Source: Rhabditoides inermis (lineage: Eukaryota > Nematoda > Chromadorea > Rhabditida > Rhabditidae). Taken from it: 64,000 nucleotides of DNA. The stretch is from NCBI GenBank assembly GCA_963966185.1, contig CAWZYM010000190.1, positions 407,001 to 471,000 of the forward strand. The letters are read 5' to 3'. Shown piece after piece: positions 43,099 through 54,375 of this stretch. Within the stretch, counting starts at the first letter, position 1. Each line of letters opens with the position of its first letter. Position numbers and translations under genes: made by a program. The notes below the pieces were generated by a model, which worked only from the letters and a program-made list of their open reading frames with translations, was not told the DNA's origin and did not search any database.

Positions 43099-44027
43099 CT
43101 GCCCCTGCCGGCTCCCTTAAATTTGCTATGGCGTGTGTCTGTCTGTTTGTTTGTTTGTTTGTTTGTTTGTTTGTCCAGAGGTCTCCAGCTCTATGGCGTC
43201 GACCTAGAAACTTCTCCTTATAGGGTTAGAGTTGATATAGTCCTGTGACGCTCGCGTTTACCTGGCACCTCATTTGCATAATTCCTTATATGGGTTCACT
43301 AAGAACTCTGGACTTGTGACGTTTCTATATGAACTCTGTCAGTTTTAGACCTAGAGACTTGATACTTGGTACAAGTAACAAGTAAACAACGTCAAAATTT
43401 TTGGTAAACAACAACAGTAAACAAGTAAACAAAGAAGTAAACAACTCCAAATCTCTTTTTAAAGGTATCTAACGTGTACTAGACCAAGTACTCAGTTCAT
43501 ATTTATTGTTTACAAGTCATGTAAACCAGTAAACAAATCTGTAAACAACTCAGAAATGTGTTTTAAAGATCTTCAACGTGTAGTACACAAAACACTAAGT
43601 TCGATTTTGTTGTTTATTTGAGATGTAAACAAGTAAACAATTAAGTAAACAACTCCAAATCTCATTCTAAAGGTATCTAACGTGTACTTGACCAAGTACT
43701 GAGTTCATATTTTTTGTTTACAAATCATGTAAACAAGTAAACAAAAAGGTAAACAACGCCAAATCTCTTCTTAAAGGTGTCTAACGTGTACTAGACCAAG
43801 TACTGAGTTCAAAACTATTGTTCACAAGTGAAGTAAACAAGTAAACAAAAAGTAAACAAAGCTCAAACGTTCCATATTCAAGTAGAATCCTGTTAGAGAT
43901 CTTTTTTACTTATTATCGCAGAAAGGCGAGCGCGCCGAAGGCGCGCGAGCCTTGGCGCGCAATGCGGCGGCGAAGCCGCTGCCACTAGCGGGCCGGAGGC
44001 GAGCGAAGCGAGCCTCCGGCCCGCTAG
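43098..44027 (+). mobile_element. Helitron-like unit B1 (about 0.93 kb)
   Basis: It begins TCTGCCCC directly after the CTAG of unit A1 and ends in the same 45-bp hairpin (43,984-44,028) and CTAG. The 5' part has TTAAATTTGCTATGG and a (TTTG)n run near 43,145-43,180. Inside are an octamer (ATTTGCAT near 43,271), CCTTATATGG, and a long block of GTAAACAA repeats (about 43,380-43,860). No coding frame is convincing. The B body differs from the A body but shares both ends and the GTAAACAA block. Confidence 0.55.
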
Positions 44028-45549
44028 TCGCCCTCCTCCCCTAAAATTTCCTATGGCGTTTGTTTGTCCAGAGTCATAACTCATTACTCTTTCCACGAAT
44101 CAGGATACAACTTCAGAGTTAAGGTTTGGTGTCACCTGAGACGCGATGGTTACTCTGACATCTCATTTGCATAACTCCTTATATGGGTTTCACGAGAGGA
44201 ACTTTGGACTTTGACTCGAAAACACACTTTTCACAATAACTCGATAACGAATTGAGATAGACAGTTCATATTCACACCTTGCAACAACCTAACTAAGACA
44301 AAAGTTTTAGTAAACATATTATGTAAACAAGTAAACAAATAAATAACTTATGTAAACATTCTCGGAAATCTTAATAACTCAGTCAGTTTTGAAGGTAGAC
44401 ACTTCAAACTCATACCATAACACAATTACACAAGTACATTTCTGATAGTAAACAACTCATGTCAACAAGTAAACAAAAAAGTAAACAACACAAACTTCCA
44501 TTTTAAAGGTATCTAACATGTACTAGACCGTGTACTGAGTTCAATTGTGTTGTTTACAGAAAAAGTAAACAAGTAAACAAAAAAGTAAACAGAACCAAAA
44601 CTCATTCTAAAGGTGTCTAAGATGTACTAGATGGGTTGGTTCGTTGATTCCTAGATTCTCGTGCAGCAAAACATCAAATTCAGTCCTTTCACTAGAACCA
44701 AGTCGATTCCTTCGTCGCCGATTCTTTGGTTTGCAGGGTTTTATGCACTTTTGAACGATCACCACGTCTTCAGATTCAGTCGTGGTAGATCATGAAAACT
44801 GTCAGTGGTTCTAGACATCCATAACTATACATGCGATTTTTCTTTAGACCCTTTTCACTTCTCTACGATTTATTACGAATTTTCAAAGTTTCCGGTCCTT
44901 GAACCCAATTGGTGCAATGACCGTTCTTTTTCAATGGAAGTTTACCGTTTTTTCGGCCGTTGGCCGATATTTCGGCCGCACGTCGCATGCTTGTCTCTTT
45001 GTCTATCTCAGGTCATATTATAGCTACAATCTTCGTACTTTGTATAAAGACAACGTACTGGAATATAAACAGTTTGGTATATGATTTGTTAAATTGAACC
45101 TCATTCGAATATCCCAAAAAAGTTCATGTTTATATCTCAGTTTCTATTATAACTACAGTCTTCATACTTGATGTAAGTACAAAGTACTGGAGTATAAACT
45201 GTTTGGTGTATAACTTGTTTAATTAAACCTCATTCGAATATCCAAAAAAGGTCACGTTTATATCTCAGCTTATATTATAGCTACAATCCTCATACTTGGT
45301 ATAAGTACAAAGTACTGGAATATAAACTGTTCGGTGTATAACTTGTTTAACTTAACATCAATTCTATATCCCTAATGAGGTCATGTTCATATCTCGGCTC
45401 CTATTATAGCTACAAACTTGATACTTGGTTTAAGTACAAAGAACTTGAGTACAAACTGTTCTCATTTTGAAAGTATGCAACGTGTACTAAACAAAGTACA
45501 AAGCTCATCTAGCGGCCGGAGGCGAGCGCAGCGAGCCTCCGGCCGCTAG
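44028..45549 (+). mobile_element. Helitron-like unit B2 (about 1.5 kb)
   Basis: It begins TCGCCCTCCTCCCCTAAAA after the CTAG of B1 and ends in a variant hairpin at 45,509-45,549 (15-bp stem, loop GAGCGCAGCGA) closed by CTAG. It holds an octamer/CCTTATATGG pair near 44,170-44,190 and GTAAACAA repeats near 44,290-44,600. From about 45,010 to 45,490 there are several degenerate direct repeats (about 150 bp each) around GTATAAGTACAAAGTACTGG. I see no gene. Confidence 0.5.
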
Positions 45550-46765
45550 TCGCCACTCTCCCCCCCTAAAATTTCCTATGGAGTTTGTTGTCCGCTCACG
45601 TACAGAGTTTCTGGGTAGAGCACTCGAGCTGACCTTTCAGACTTAAGTTAGATTATTCAATGAGACGGCACATAAATTTTTTCGTCTCATTTGCATATCT
45701 TCTTATAGGGGTTCACTAGCAACCTGACACCTGGACATAGACTGAAAATGACACTTTTCGACCAAATTTTTGTTATAACTCGCTTCATTTCACAGGTACA
45801 CTGTCACTACTTGGTACATATAACAAGTACACAAGACTTATAATTTAGGTAAACAAAACAAGTAAACAAGTAAACAAACAAGTAAACAATAAACACATGT
45901 TCAAAGTTCCAGTTTTCAGAACTTCTATGTAAACTTCATCTTATTTTTGAGATATGAAGATACCCTTTCAGGGTTATGACAAGATAAGTGTCGATAATCA
46001 GATTTCATGATATCACCTCATTTGCATATTCCCAAGTACGGTAAATGTTGTCTCTAAAATAGTTTTCAAGTTGTAAAAATCGTTTCTCAGTCGGTTTTTC
46101 ACCTAGACACTTCATACTTGGTACAATAACAAGTACACAGATTCAAAGTTTTTGGTAAACAACAACAGTAAACAAGTAAACAAGTACAGAGTTTCTGGGT
46201 AGAGATCTCGAGCTGACCTTCTAGACTCAAGCTAAGGTGGTCCACGTGACGGCACATTTAACTTTACATCTCATTTGCATATTTCCTTATATGGGTTCAC
46301 ATAGAGGGTCAAGTTTTTGACGCTTATTAAAACTGTACTCAGCCCACGTACCGGTACCATACTTGGCACTTTTAGTTAACTGGTACAAGTCATCATAACC
46401 CAGGTATATGAGCTCATTTGCATAACTCCTTATATGGGTTCACTAACAACCAACTCTGGACTTGGAATCTTAAATCTGGGACACTTCTATATGAACTCTG
46501 TCAGTTTTAGACCTAGAGACTTCGTTCTTGGTATAAGTACGAAGTACTTGAGTACAAACTGTTTGGTATATAACATATTTAATTTGGAAAACGACCAAAT
46601 TCACTCCATTTACTAGAACCAAGTTCATTCCTTGGTTGACGATTCCTTTGGACATGGCATAACTTTCGCTTAAGTGACAGTTGAGAGTTCGATATCATAA
46701 TTTAATTATCAGTATACTCATATCATCTACTATGAATATTTTCAGAATTTTAACTAAGTTTTGAA

Positions 46766-47165
46766 TTCTCTTTCGAAAAGTACAGGAGTAAAAAGGAGTG
46801 GTTTGTTTTGATCTAATTCAACAAAAGCACATGCATATTTTTTTCTTCGCAGCTGACTAAAATTTCAAAACAAACCTGCTCTTTCAAACGATGTACTATG
46901 AAATGTTTCATAACTATGAAATGTGTGATTTTTGATCAGATATACGCATGCAAATGCATAAAAATTTAACAACAAAAAGGTCTTTTATTTTAAATTATTA
47001 TAGTACATATTACAATTACATATGTTCGCTTTTTTCATCGATTAGAAAGAGCAGGTTTGTTTTGAAATTTTAGTCAGCTGCGAAGAAAAAAATATGCATG
47101 TGCTTTTGTTGAATTAGATCAAAACAAACCACTCCTTTTTACTCCTGTACTTTTCGAAAGAGAAT
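46766..47165. repeat. Fold-back (inverted repeat) head of insertion 1
   Basis: The left arm from 46,766 and the right arm ending at 47,165 are near-perfect reverse complements for roughly 130 bp. They start from TCTCTTTCGAAAAGTACAGG and run through CAACAAAAGCACATGCATA to AAACAAACCTGCTCTTTC. The spacer of roughly 140 bp is AT-rich. The arms share core motifs (CAACAAAAGC, GCATGCA, AGCAGGTTTGT) with the fold-back at 50,192-50,499, so the two belong to one family. Confidence 0.9.
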
Positions 47166-48039
47166 GGATGTCCTTTTCTCAAATTTCGAAGAAATTTTGT
47201 ACATTAGATAACGAAAATACATATTACAAACTCACTAGTCAGAATATCATGCTATAAAGATACAAATAACTTACAATTCACAATACTCACAATTAACAAT
47301 TCACAAATACACAGACATAGTAACAGTCACTGATAACAGTCACGTCAGTAACTTGAAAATCTTCGAAAACTAGTACACTGACGTATCCAAACTAGAGAGT
47401 CTTCGAAAACGTAGTCAGAATCAGGAAACGAACAGCCTGGTCGGATCGCTCATTGACGATTGATGCGCTCTATTTCGCTTATCTAATAGCCCTCTCTCTC
47501 ACTCTTTCCCCCCCCTCTCTCTTTCTCTCTCTTTCTCTATCACTCGCCCTTCTCTTTTTCTTTCCTCTCTCTATCACTCCCTAACTCTCATTATCTCTCC
47601 TTCTCCTTCTCTTTCTCTCTCTCTCTCTCCCTTTTCTATCTCTCTCTTTCTCAATCTCTTTCTCTCTCCTCTTTATCTCCCCTCTCTATCACTTTTTCTT
47701 TCTCTCTCTCGTTCTCTCTCTCAGAGCATATTGTGTTTTATTCTCCGCTTGAACACTCTCTTTTTCTACCCTCACTGTTCTCTCTAGACACAGAAAGACA
47801 ATCTTCAGATTTTGAGCTAATGAACCTTCGGTCATGAATAGCCGGACTGGGTGCGTTGAACTGAACTCAGCTAGCTTTCTTATACGGTTATTTTCCTGTG
47901 TTTCTGGTATTACTGTTCGAACTGAGGAGTTGCACAGAGAACAAAACAGCGTCATCCGGCCTGCTTTCTGCAATTCGCACGTTTTCTAACCGGCAAGTCG
48001 GTAAGAGAACATGCGCTCTCTCACTCTCACACTCTCTCT
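47166..48039. other. Non-coding body of insertion 1 with CT-rich low-complexity tract
   Basis: From 47,166 to about 47,475 the DNA is AT-rich with no convincing gene. From about 47,478 to 47,725 it is almost pure C/T (CTCT, CTTT, CCCC runs), an imperfect polypyrimidine microsatellite. Open frames crossing it on the minus strand are low complexity. From 47,730 to 48,040 composition becomes balanced and GC rises. Confidence 0.8.
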
Positions 48040-48277
48040 CGCCGAGATCGTTCGATCAGATAACAGGCCGGCTGCCCAGTCACTCGCCAGTGGACATGAG
48101 AGAGTGCGCAGAGAGTGTGCGCTCGCAAGAGACGCCAGAGACGGCGCGCGATCGATCCGACACGAGAGTGGGTGAGCGAAGGGCGGGGCATGCGCTCGGC
48201 CAATCAGTTTTCACCGGCAAGAGGCCGAGAGACCAATAAGCGCAGAGTGCAGTGGGCGGAGCTTACGTGATGCACAC

Positions 48278-48328
<51 letters not shown>

Positions 48329-48340
48329 CGTAAACACGTT
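48040..48340 (+). promoter_or_regulatory. CpG-rich promoter-like segment inside insertion 1
   Basis: The stretch has GC boxes (GGGCGGGGC at 48,181-48,189; GGGCGG at 48,254-48,259) and CCAAT boxes (48,200-48,204; 48,233-48,237) in CpG-rich surroundings, unlike the AT-rich flanks. The same grammar (GC box plus CCAAT) occurs in the intergenic region of the two real genes at 60,280-60,490. It may be a captured host promoter. An ATG at 48,270 opens a 58-codon frame starting MHTVV and then an alanine run; I do not call it a gene. Confidence 0.5.
48285..48326 (+). repeat. (GCC)14 trinucleotide microsatellite
   Basis: Fourteen uninterrupted GCC units lie just downstream of the GC/CCAAT boxes. In the plus-strand frame opened by the ATG at 48,270 they would encode alanines. 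In-frame translation continues to a stop near 48,443. Long GCC runs are typical of 5' UTR or N-terminal coding DNA, which fits the captured-promoter idea but does not prove it. Confidence 0.9.
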
Positions 48341-48504
48341 TAGTGGCAAAGCGGGAGAGAGCGAGAGAGAGGCTGTTCTGGGCGCCGCAACCGATATTTA
48401 TTCAACAAATCATACTCATAGGTCTTACAAAATGATACCCTAACACATAACACACTCTAATGAAGTATATTGTATTATGATAGCCAAATAGCGTGTGGAT
48501 TGGG

Positions 48505-48566
48505 AGTGGCGCGCTGCGCGCGCCACTGATCATAACAAACGGGCGGCGCTGGCGCGCCGCCCCTAA
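48505..48566. other. Twin 3'-terminal hairpins and CTAA end of insertion 1
   Basis: The first hairpin (48,505-48,527) has a 10-bp stem, arm AGTGGCGCGC, loop TGC. The second (48,541-48,562) has a 9-bp stem, arm GGGCGGCGC, 4-nt loop TGGC. CTAA follows at 48,563-48,566, then host T. A GC-rich hairpin just before CTRR is the diagnostic Helitron 3' end; here the distance is nearly zero rather than the usual ten or so bases. Confidence 0.85.
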
Positions 48567-48577
48567 TTTTTGAAGTT

Positions 48578-49118
48578 TCGCCTCTCTCCCCCCTAAAATT
48601 TCCTATGGAGTCTGTCGGTATGTCAGTCGAGGTACAACTCTTACGGAACGACACTCACAGATGCCCTTTCAGAGTTAAGGTTCTATGGTTCCTGGGATGT
48701 CAGCGTAAATCAGACATCTCATTTGCATAACTCATTATATGGGTTCACTAACAACTCTGGACTTAGAATCTGAAATTTGTGACACTTCTATATAAACTCT
48801 TTCAGTTTTCGACCTAGAGAACCTAGAGACTTCATACTTGGTACAAGTAACAAATGAACAAGTTCAATTTTTTTTGGAAAATAACAACAGTAAACAAGTA
48901 AACAAATAAGTAAACAACTCCGAATCTCATTTCTAAGGTCTCTAACGTATACTAGACCAAGTACTGAGTTCATATTTATTGTTTACAAGTGCAGTAAACA
49001 AGTAAACAAGTCTATAAACAACTCAAAATTGTGTCTTAAAGGTTTCTAACATGTAGTACACAAAGTACTGAGTTCGATTGTATTTGAGATGTAAACTTAT
49101 AATAGCGGAGAGGCGAGC
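48578..49118 (+). mobile_element. Helitron-like unit B4 (5' part, truncated)
   Basis: It begins TCGCCTCTCTCCCC followed by CTAAAATTTCCTATGG, nearly identical to the start of unit B3 at 45,550. It has an octamer at about 48,721, CCTTATATGG-like sequence (CATTATATGG in this copy), and GTAAACAA repeats at about 48,890-49,020. It ends in a short remnant of the GC-rich cluster (GAGGCGAGCGCGCC near 49,110). No gene is seen. Confidence 0.45.
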
Positions 49119-49477
49119 GCGCCTCTACAATTTACTATGGAGTTTGTCCAGTCTCGGAACTCATTACTCAGCAGAGTCTCAGGGCTCTCCTTTTGGGGTC
49201 AAGCATCGTTGGGGTCTGGCACGCGATCGTTTCTTTGACACCTCATTTGCATATTCCATATTTGGTAAAAATTTAGCACCCCTGTAACTTTTAACTGAAC
49301 GAGATTGAAACGAGATTGAGAGCTGGATTTTGTAATTTTATAATCAGTATACTCATACCGTAATCGATAATGTGTGCTACTTGATTCGAGATAAATATTC
49401 TATTCTGATACTCATATCATCTACTATGCATATTTTCAGAATTTTAACTAAGTTTTGAATTTTTGAAGTTTCGCCTC
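49119..49477 (+). mobile_element. Helitron-like unit B5 (remnant; contains the empty site of insertion 1)
   Basis: A short unit starts at about CTACAATTTACTATGGAG and carries the octamer (near 49,245) and the AT-rich sequence that is split by insertion 1 in unit B3. The junction TTTTGAA/TTTTTGAAG at 49,459/49,460 is the uninterrupted target. It runs into TCGCCTC and then the start of unit A2. Confidence 0.45.
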
Positions 49478-49789
49478 TCGCCCCGGCTGGGGCTATATAA
49501 AATTTGCTATGGTCCTTGTGTGTTTGTTTGTCCGGGCACATTACTCAAGTCACACTGCACATTCACGGCTCATACTCTAAACTTAACATTAGAGAGGGCG
49601 CGCAGCGCCCTCTCTTTTGGCTTAGGATAAGGCTCGCGCTAGAATTTTCAAGAAGCGATATCCAAAGGTCATGTTAGCAGCAACGTGAACTCATCCCATT
49701 CATGTTAGTTAGATTCGCACGGTTCCGTAGGCCAGATCACTGGTTGACTCCATCTTTGTATCTTTTCTATGAAAGAAGTTATGAGCGAT

Positions 49790-49935
49790 CGCGCGCACCC
49801 ATGAGGCGAGAGGCCAGCGTGTGGGTGTGTGTGTGTGGACCGTTTCCAGTCAACGCTGGCTGCTAGCTCTCTCCCGGTGGGCGGCGGGGGCGCGAGAGAG
49901 AGCGCGAGAGTGCGCGATATTGGCAGAGCGCGCAG
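49790..49935 (-). promoter_or_regulatory. GC-rich promoter-like segment inside insertion 2
   Basis: A CpG-rich stretch with a GC box (GGGCGGCGGGGGCG from 49,879) and an inverted CCAAT box (ATTGG, 49,919-49,923) stands out from AT-rich surroundings. A (GT)n run lies near 49,822-49,838. Both frame-open strands here are short and unconvincing. As in insertion 1, the grammar matches the local gene promoters and could represent captured host DNA. Confidence 0.4.
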
Positions 49936-50191
49936 ACGGTAGTAGACATGCACTTACGCCTCAGCGATCCAAAATAAAGAGTAAAATTTCTTTCAAAGCG
50001 TTTCTTTTGATACCATGAGAAACGTTGTTGTACATACGCAACAAACACGACCTGTAGAATGTAGTATATTCAATGACTTGCTACCAGTAGAAATTGTGTC
50101 ATTCATCATAGTTTTGCGCATACGAATGAACAACGGAGCTTGGCAATCAGGTAGAAAAGAAATTTCTATGAAATTTAACAAAAGCACATAT

Positions 50192-50341
50192 ATTATCTCT
50201 TAAAAGTACTCGCGTAAAGAGAGTCAGTTTGTCTTGACCCAATTCAACAAAAGCGCATGCATAAAACGTTTACAAATACTAACACAAACCTGCGCATATC
50301 TGTTCGATGAATCGATGAAATCGATGAAATGTAATCAATAT

Positions 50342-50391
<50 letters not shown>

Positions 50392-50499
50392 GAGAGGAGC
50401 AGGTTTGTGTTAGTATTTGTAAACGTTTTATGCATGCGCTTTTGTTGAATTGGGTCAAGACAAACTGACTCTCTTTACGCGAGTACTTTTAAGAGATAA
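50192..50499. repeat. Fold-back head of insertion 2 with (GA)n centre
   Basis: About 100 bp of left arm, from TTATCTCTTAAAAGTACTCG through CAACAAAAGCGCATGCATA to ACTAACACAAACCTGC, is the near-perfect reverse complement of the right arm ending at 50,499. The centre holds a roughly 50-bp GA microsatellite (about 50,344-50,397). An additional partial arm copy (TTTAACAAAAGCACATA) lies just to the left, near 50,175. The shared core with 46,766-47,165 defines one fold-back family. Confidence 0.9.
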
Positions 50500-52345
50500 T
50501 TCTTCTTGTGACAGCATGCAATCGTTTCATTTTCACAATCACAGCTCTACTTACCGTATGACTTTACTAACAACTTGACATAGCCTGAAAAACTTTTCAC
50601 CCATATGCTCAGTCCATGTTTCAAGATGTGAATCTCATACTGTAAACTTAGACTTAGCACACTATATTGACTTGACACACGTCACTAGGACACATTCCGA
50701 TAACTCCTTATATGGGTTTATATAGAATTTCCAAAATTTCAGAAAGACAGAACATTTCACACTCAAACTACAAACTTAAGATCAACTAACCACTCTTAAC
50801 AGACTGACTATGACATAGGTTCCTATCTCATTTCCTTAAATGGGTTCACTAAAAACTCGGTCCACTTCTATGTAAACTTACCTTCAAACTTAATATTTTG
50901 TCATGAAACTTGCACAGTAACATGACTAATGCATGTTATTTACAGTTTTACAGTTTCATTTTGAAATACCAGTTCAAAAAAGTTTTACAGCAATTTTCAT
51001 TTTCTGACAGGATCAATCACGTAAGATGCAAAACGCAAAAACCTTGAATATCTTTGTTAGTTTTGAAGTCTAAAATTTCAAACTTCTGCTGAACATAGAA
51101 GACAATTGGCCGTTCACACCATTTCAATTTCAAGTGAAACACTCGTTCCGTTTTTAAAATATAATTATTCAAATTTTCGTCGAAATTTTATATTTTTGAT
51201 TATTACTTCTTTCATATTCAATATTAATTTTTCATATTTTTATGGTAAATCAGTCTCTATGACACCATTAACATAAACATTTATGCTCAACTCTATTACT
51301 GAAATTAAAAATCATATTTCATGTTTCATTAGATCAACTACAATCTCTTACTATATGAGAGTTGAGACCTGCATTTTGCAATTTAATTCATAACTCAAAA
51401 ACTAATATTTAATGACAGAGATTCAGATTTCTAGCTTCACTGTAGAAGGATTTGACTTTTTCAAAAAACCTCGATTTTCAACTAAATGTGGCTCATTTTT
51501 GCAGTTGAGCATATGACCGCTGACAGGATCAATCAGGTAAGATGCAAAACGTAAAATACGGTACATGTATGTTTCAACTTTTTAGAAAATTTTATTTTTA
51601 ATTCTCTCATCCCTTTCACCAATGACACCTTTGGTCCAGAGTACCTGTCAGGTACCCTCACACCTGTCGTTGCTCACCTGTCACCTGAGATAAATTAGCA
51701 TAAACATCAAATTTCACCTTAGAGACCCGTAACTTTCTTTCAGATGAGAGTTCACAACTGGATTTTGTTATTTATTTATCACTACCGTGACACCTTTATT
51801 CATTAATTAATTTAGATTTCTATATAATTTTTGAAATTTAATTAATATTTAAAATTTCACCTTTTTACTCAGAAATAATCTAAAATGTATAACTCGGTTA
51901 GTTTTCAAGGTAGTGGACTCATACTTGGTACAGGTAACAAGTAAATAAATACAAAATTTCAAGTTAACAAACTTACGTAAACAAGTAAACAAAAAAGTAA
52001 ACAATTCCAAATCTCTTTATTTTGATATCTAATTAATACTAAACCTGCAGGAGAGTTCAAAGGTACTGTTTACAAGACAGGTAAACAAGTAAACAAAAAT
52101 GTAAACAACTATAAAACTTGAGATTTCGAGGTTTGATGTGTACTAAAGCCATAGTACTCCGAAACTTGAGATTTCGATGTCTGATGTGTACTAGAGCCAT
52201 AGTAGAGTTCAGATTTGAAATTTTGATGATTCGACGCGGAGAGGCGAGCGCGCCGAAGGCGCGCGAGCCTTGGAGCGCAGTGCGGCGGCGAAGCCGCCGC
52301 CACTAGCGGGCCGGAGGCGAGCGAAGCGAGCCTCCGGCCCGCTAG

Positions 52346-54375
52346 TCGCCTGGCCGGCCTATATAAAATTTGCTATGGTCGTTGTGTGTTTGTTTGTCCG
52401 GGCACATAACTCAAGTCACACTGCACATTCACAGCTTATACTTTGAACTTAACATTCTTCTTGTGACAGCATGCAATCGTTTCATTTTCACACGCACACC
52501 TCTACTTACCGTATGACTTTACTAACAACTTGACATAGCCTGAAAAATTTTTCACCCATATGCTCAGTCCATGTTTCAAGATGTGAATCTAATACTGTAA
52601 ACTTAGACTCAGCACACTATATTGACTTGATACACGTCACTAGGACTCATTCCGATAACTCCTTATATGGGTTTATATAGAATTTCCAAAATTTCAGAAG
52701 GACATAACTCAATACTGAAGAAACTTTTTACACTCAAACTACAAACTTAAGGTCAACTAATCACTCTTAACAGACACACATTAGCATAGGTTCCTATCTA
52801 ATTTCCTTAAATGGGTTCACTAACAACTCGGTTCACTTCTATGTAAACCTACCTTCAAACTTCATATTTTTTCATGAAACTTGCACAGTAACATGAAACA
52901 TGCGTGTTATTTACAGTTTTACAGTTTCATATCGAAAAACGAGTTCAAAAAAGTTTTACAGCAATTTTCATTTTCTGACAGGATCAATCAGGTAAGATGC
53001 AAAACGCAAAAACCTTGAATATCTTTGTTTGTTTTGAAAACTAAAATTTCAAACTTCAGCTGATGATAGAAGACACTTGGCCGTTCACACCATTTCAATT
53101 TCAAATGAAATACTCATTCCGTTTTCAAAATATGAATATTCAAATTTTCGTAGAAATTTTACATATTTGATCATAACTTCTTTCGTTTTCAATATTAATT
53201 TTTCAAATTTTTATGGTAAATCACTCTCTATGACACAATCAACACAAACACGTATGCACAACTCTATTACTGAAAATAAAAATCATATTTCATGATTTAC
53301 TAGATCAACTACAATCCCTTACTATATAAGTGTTGAGACCTGGATTTTGCACAGTAATTCATAACTCAAAAACTAATATTTACTGACAAAATTTCAGATT
53401 TTTCGCTTCACTGTAGAAGGATTTCACTTTTTCAAAAAACCTTCATTTTCAACTAAATGTGGCTCATTTTTGCAGTTGAGCATATTGACCGCTGACAGGA
53501 TCAATCAGGCAAGATGCAAAACGTAAAATACAGTAGATCTAAGTTTCAACTTCTTAGAAAAACTATTTTTAATTCTCTCATTCCTTTCACCAATGACACC
53601 TTAGGTCCTGAGTACCTGCCAGGTACCGTCTCACCTGTGGCCTCTCACCTGTCACCTGAGATAAATTAGCATAAACTTCAAATATCACTTTACGACCCTG
53701 TAACTTTTGTCTAGATGAGAGTTGACACCTGGATTTTTCTATTTAATTATCACTACCGTAAAACCTTTATTCATGAATTATTTCAGATTTGTAATTAATG
53801 TTTGAATATTAATTAATTTTTCAAGTTCCGCCTTTTTAATACTCAGAAATGTTATAAAATTTATAATTTTGTTATTTTTTGAGGTAGAAGGTTCATACTT
53901 GGTACAGGTAACAAGTAAATAATTACAATTTTTTTAGGTAAACAACTCAGGTCAACAAGTAAACAAAAAAGTAAACAACTCCAAATCTCCTGATTTTGAT
54001 ATCTAATCGATACTAAACCTTCAGGAGAGTTAAGGTATAGTGTTTACAAGTTATGTAAACAAGTAAACAAAACTGTAAACAAGTCCGAAACTGTAGATTT
54101 TGATATCTAAAGTGTATTAGACTCAATGAAGAGTTTGTATCTGATGTTTACATGACAAGTAAACAAGTAAACAAAGTTGTAAACAACTCCAAAACCAGAG
54201 ATTTTGATGTCTCATGTGTACTAGACCCATAGGAGAATTCAGATTTGAAGTTTTGATGAGTTAACGCGAAGAGGCGAGCGCGCCGAAGGCGCGCGAGCCT
54301 CGGAGCGCAGTGCGGCGGCGAAGCCGCCGCCACTAGCGGGCCGGAGGCGAGCGAAGCGAGCCTCCGGCCCGCTAG
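52346..54375 (+). mobile_element. Helitron-like unit A3 (2,030 bp)
   Basis: It starts TCGCCTGGCCGGCCTATATA directly after the CTAG of A2 and ends with the 45-bp hairpin (54,332-54,376) and CTAG. Its body matches A1. It has CCTTATATGG near 52,661 and CCTTAAATGG near 52,805. Two copies of GACAGGATCAATCA lie about 0.5 kb apart (about 52,977 and 53,496), and GTAAACAA repeats at about 53,940-54,185. A 72-codon frame at 53,077 recurs in other units but starts at TTG and varies mostly by amino-acid-changing differences, so it is not called as a gene. Confidence 0.6.

Larger units (their letters stand above)
46766..48566 (+). mobile_element. Insertion 1: fold-back-headed, hairpin/CTAA-ended element (1,801 bp)
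   Basis: Flanks TTTTGAA (ending 46,765) and TTTTTGAAG (from 48,567) are contiguous as an empty site at 49,453-49,468, in otherwise matching sequence (49,408-49,459 matches 46,714-46,765). The insert therefore lies exactly between A and T with no target duplication. It begins TTCTCTTTCGAAAAGTAC and ends with a GC-rich hairpin followed by CTAA (48,563-48,566). In order it holds a fold-back arm pair, AT-rich DNA, a CT-rich tract, a CpG-rich promoter-like stretch with a GCC run, and two 3' hairpins. The A^T target and hairpin+CTRR end are Helitron marks. No Rep or helicase frame is present. Confidence 0.7.
45550..48577 (+). mobile_element. Helitron-like unit B3, split by a 1.8-kb insertion
   Basis: It begins TCGCCACTCTCCCC after the CTAG of B2. 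It contains a partial internal duplication: CAGAGTTTCTGGGTAGAG occurs near 45,603 and again near 46,187. It carries several octamer/CCTTATATGG pairs. It is interrupted at 46,765/46,766 by another element and resumes at 48,567. No hairpin/CTAG end is visible; it runs directly into the TCGCCTCTCTCCCC start of unit B4, so it may be 3'-truncated. Confidence 0.45.
49589..50499 (-). mobile_element. Insertion 2: same element type as insertion 1, reverse orientation (911 bp)
   Basis: The host reads CTTAACA (to 49,588) and TTCTTCTTG (from 50,500). These are contiguous in units A3 (about 52,457) and, with small differences, A4 and A5. Read on the minus strand, the insert starts TTATCTCTTAAAAGTAC, carries a fold-back, then GC-rich promoter-like DNA, and ends in a hairpin plus CTAA; the target is GAA^TG. 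Start, order of parts, end and target dinucleotide all match insertion 1. The hairpin at 49,591-49,615 has an 11-bp stem (arm AGAGAGGGCGC) and a 3-nt loop. Confidence 0.7.
49478..52345 (+). mobile_element. Helitron-like unit A2, split by a 911-bp insertion
   Basis: It starts TCGCCCCGGCTGGGGC with TATATAAAA just inside, and ends with the 45-bp hairpin (52,302-52,346) and CTAG at 52,342-52,345. Without the insertion at 49,589-50,499 its length is 1,957 bp, close to A1 (1,972 bp). The 3' 900 bp are nearly identical to A1, including the GTAAACAA block (about 51,970-52,110). Confidence 0.6.

Noticed and set aside
47689..48239. Possible protein-coding frames on both strands of the insertion 1 interior
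   Set aside because: They overlap each other on opposite strands, run into CT-rich low-complexity DNA and lack recognisable domains or splice context.
42861..54333. Frames over the GC-rich unit ends (peptides with APRLARLRRARL)
   Set aside because: They arise from the palindromic hairpin clusters, which are open on both strands by composition, and begin at arbitrary positions.
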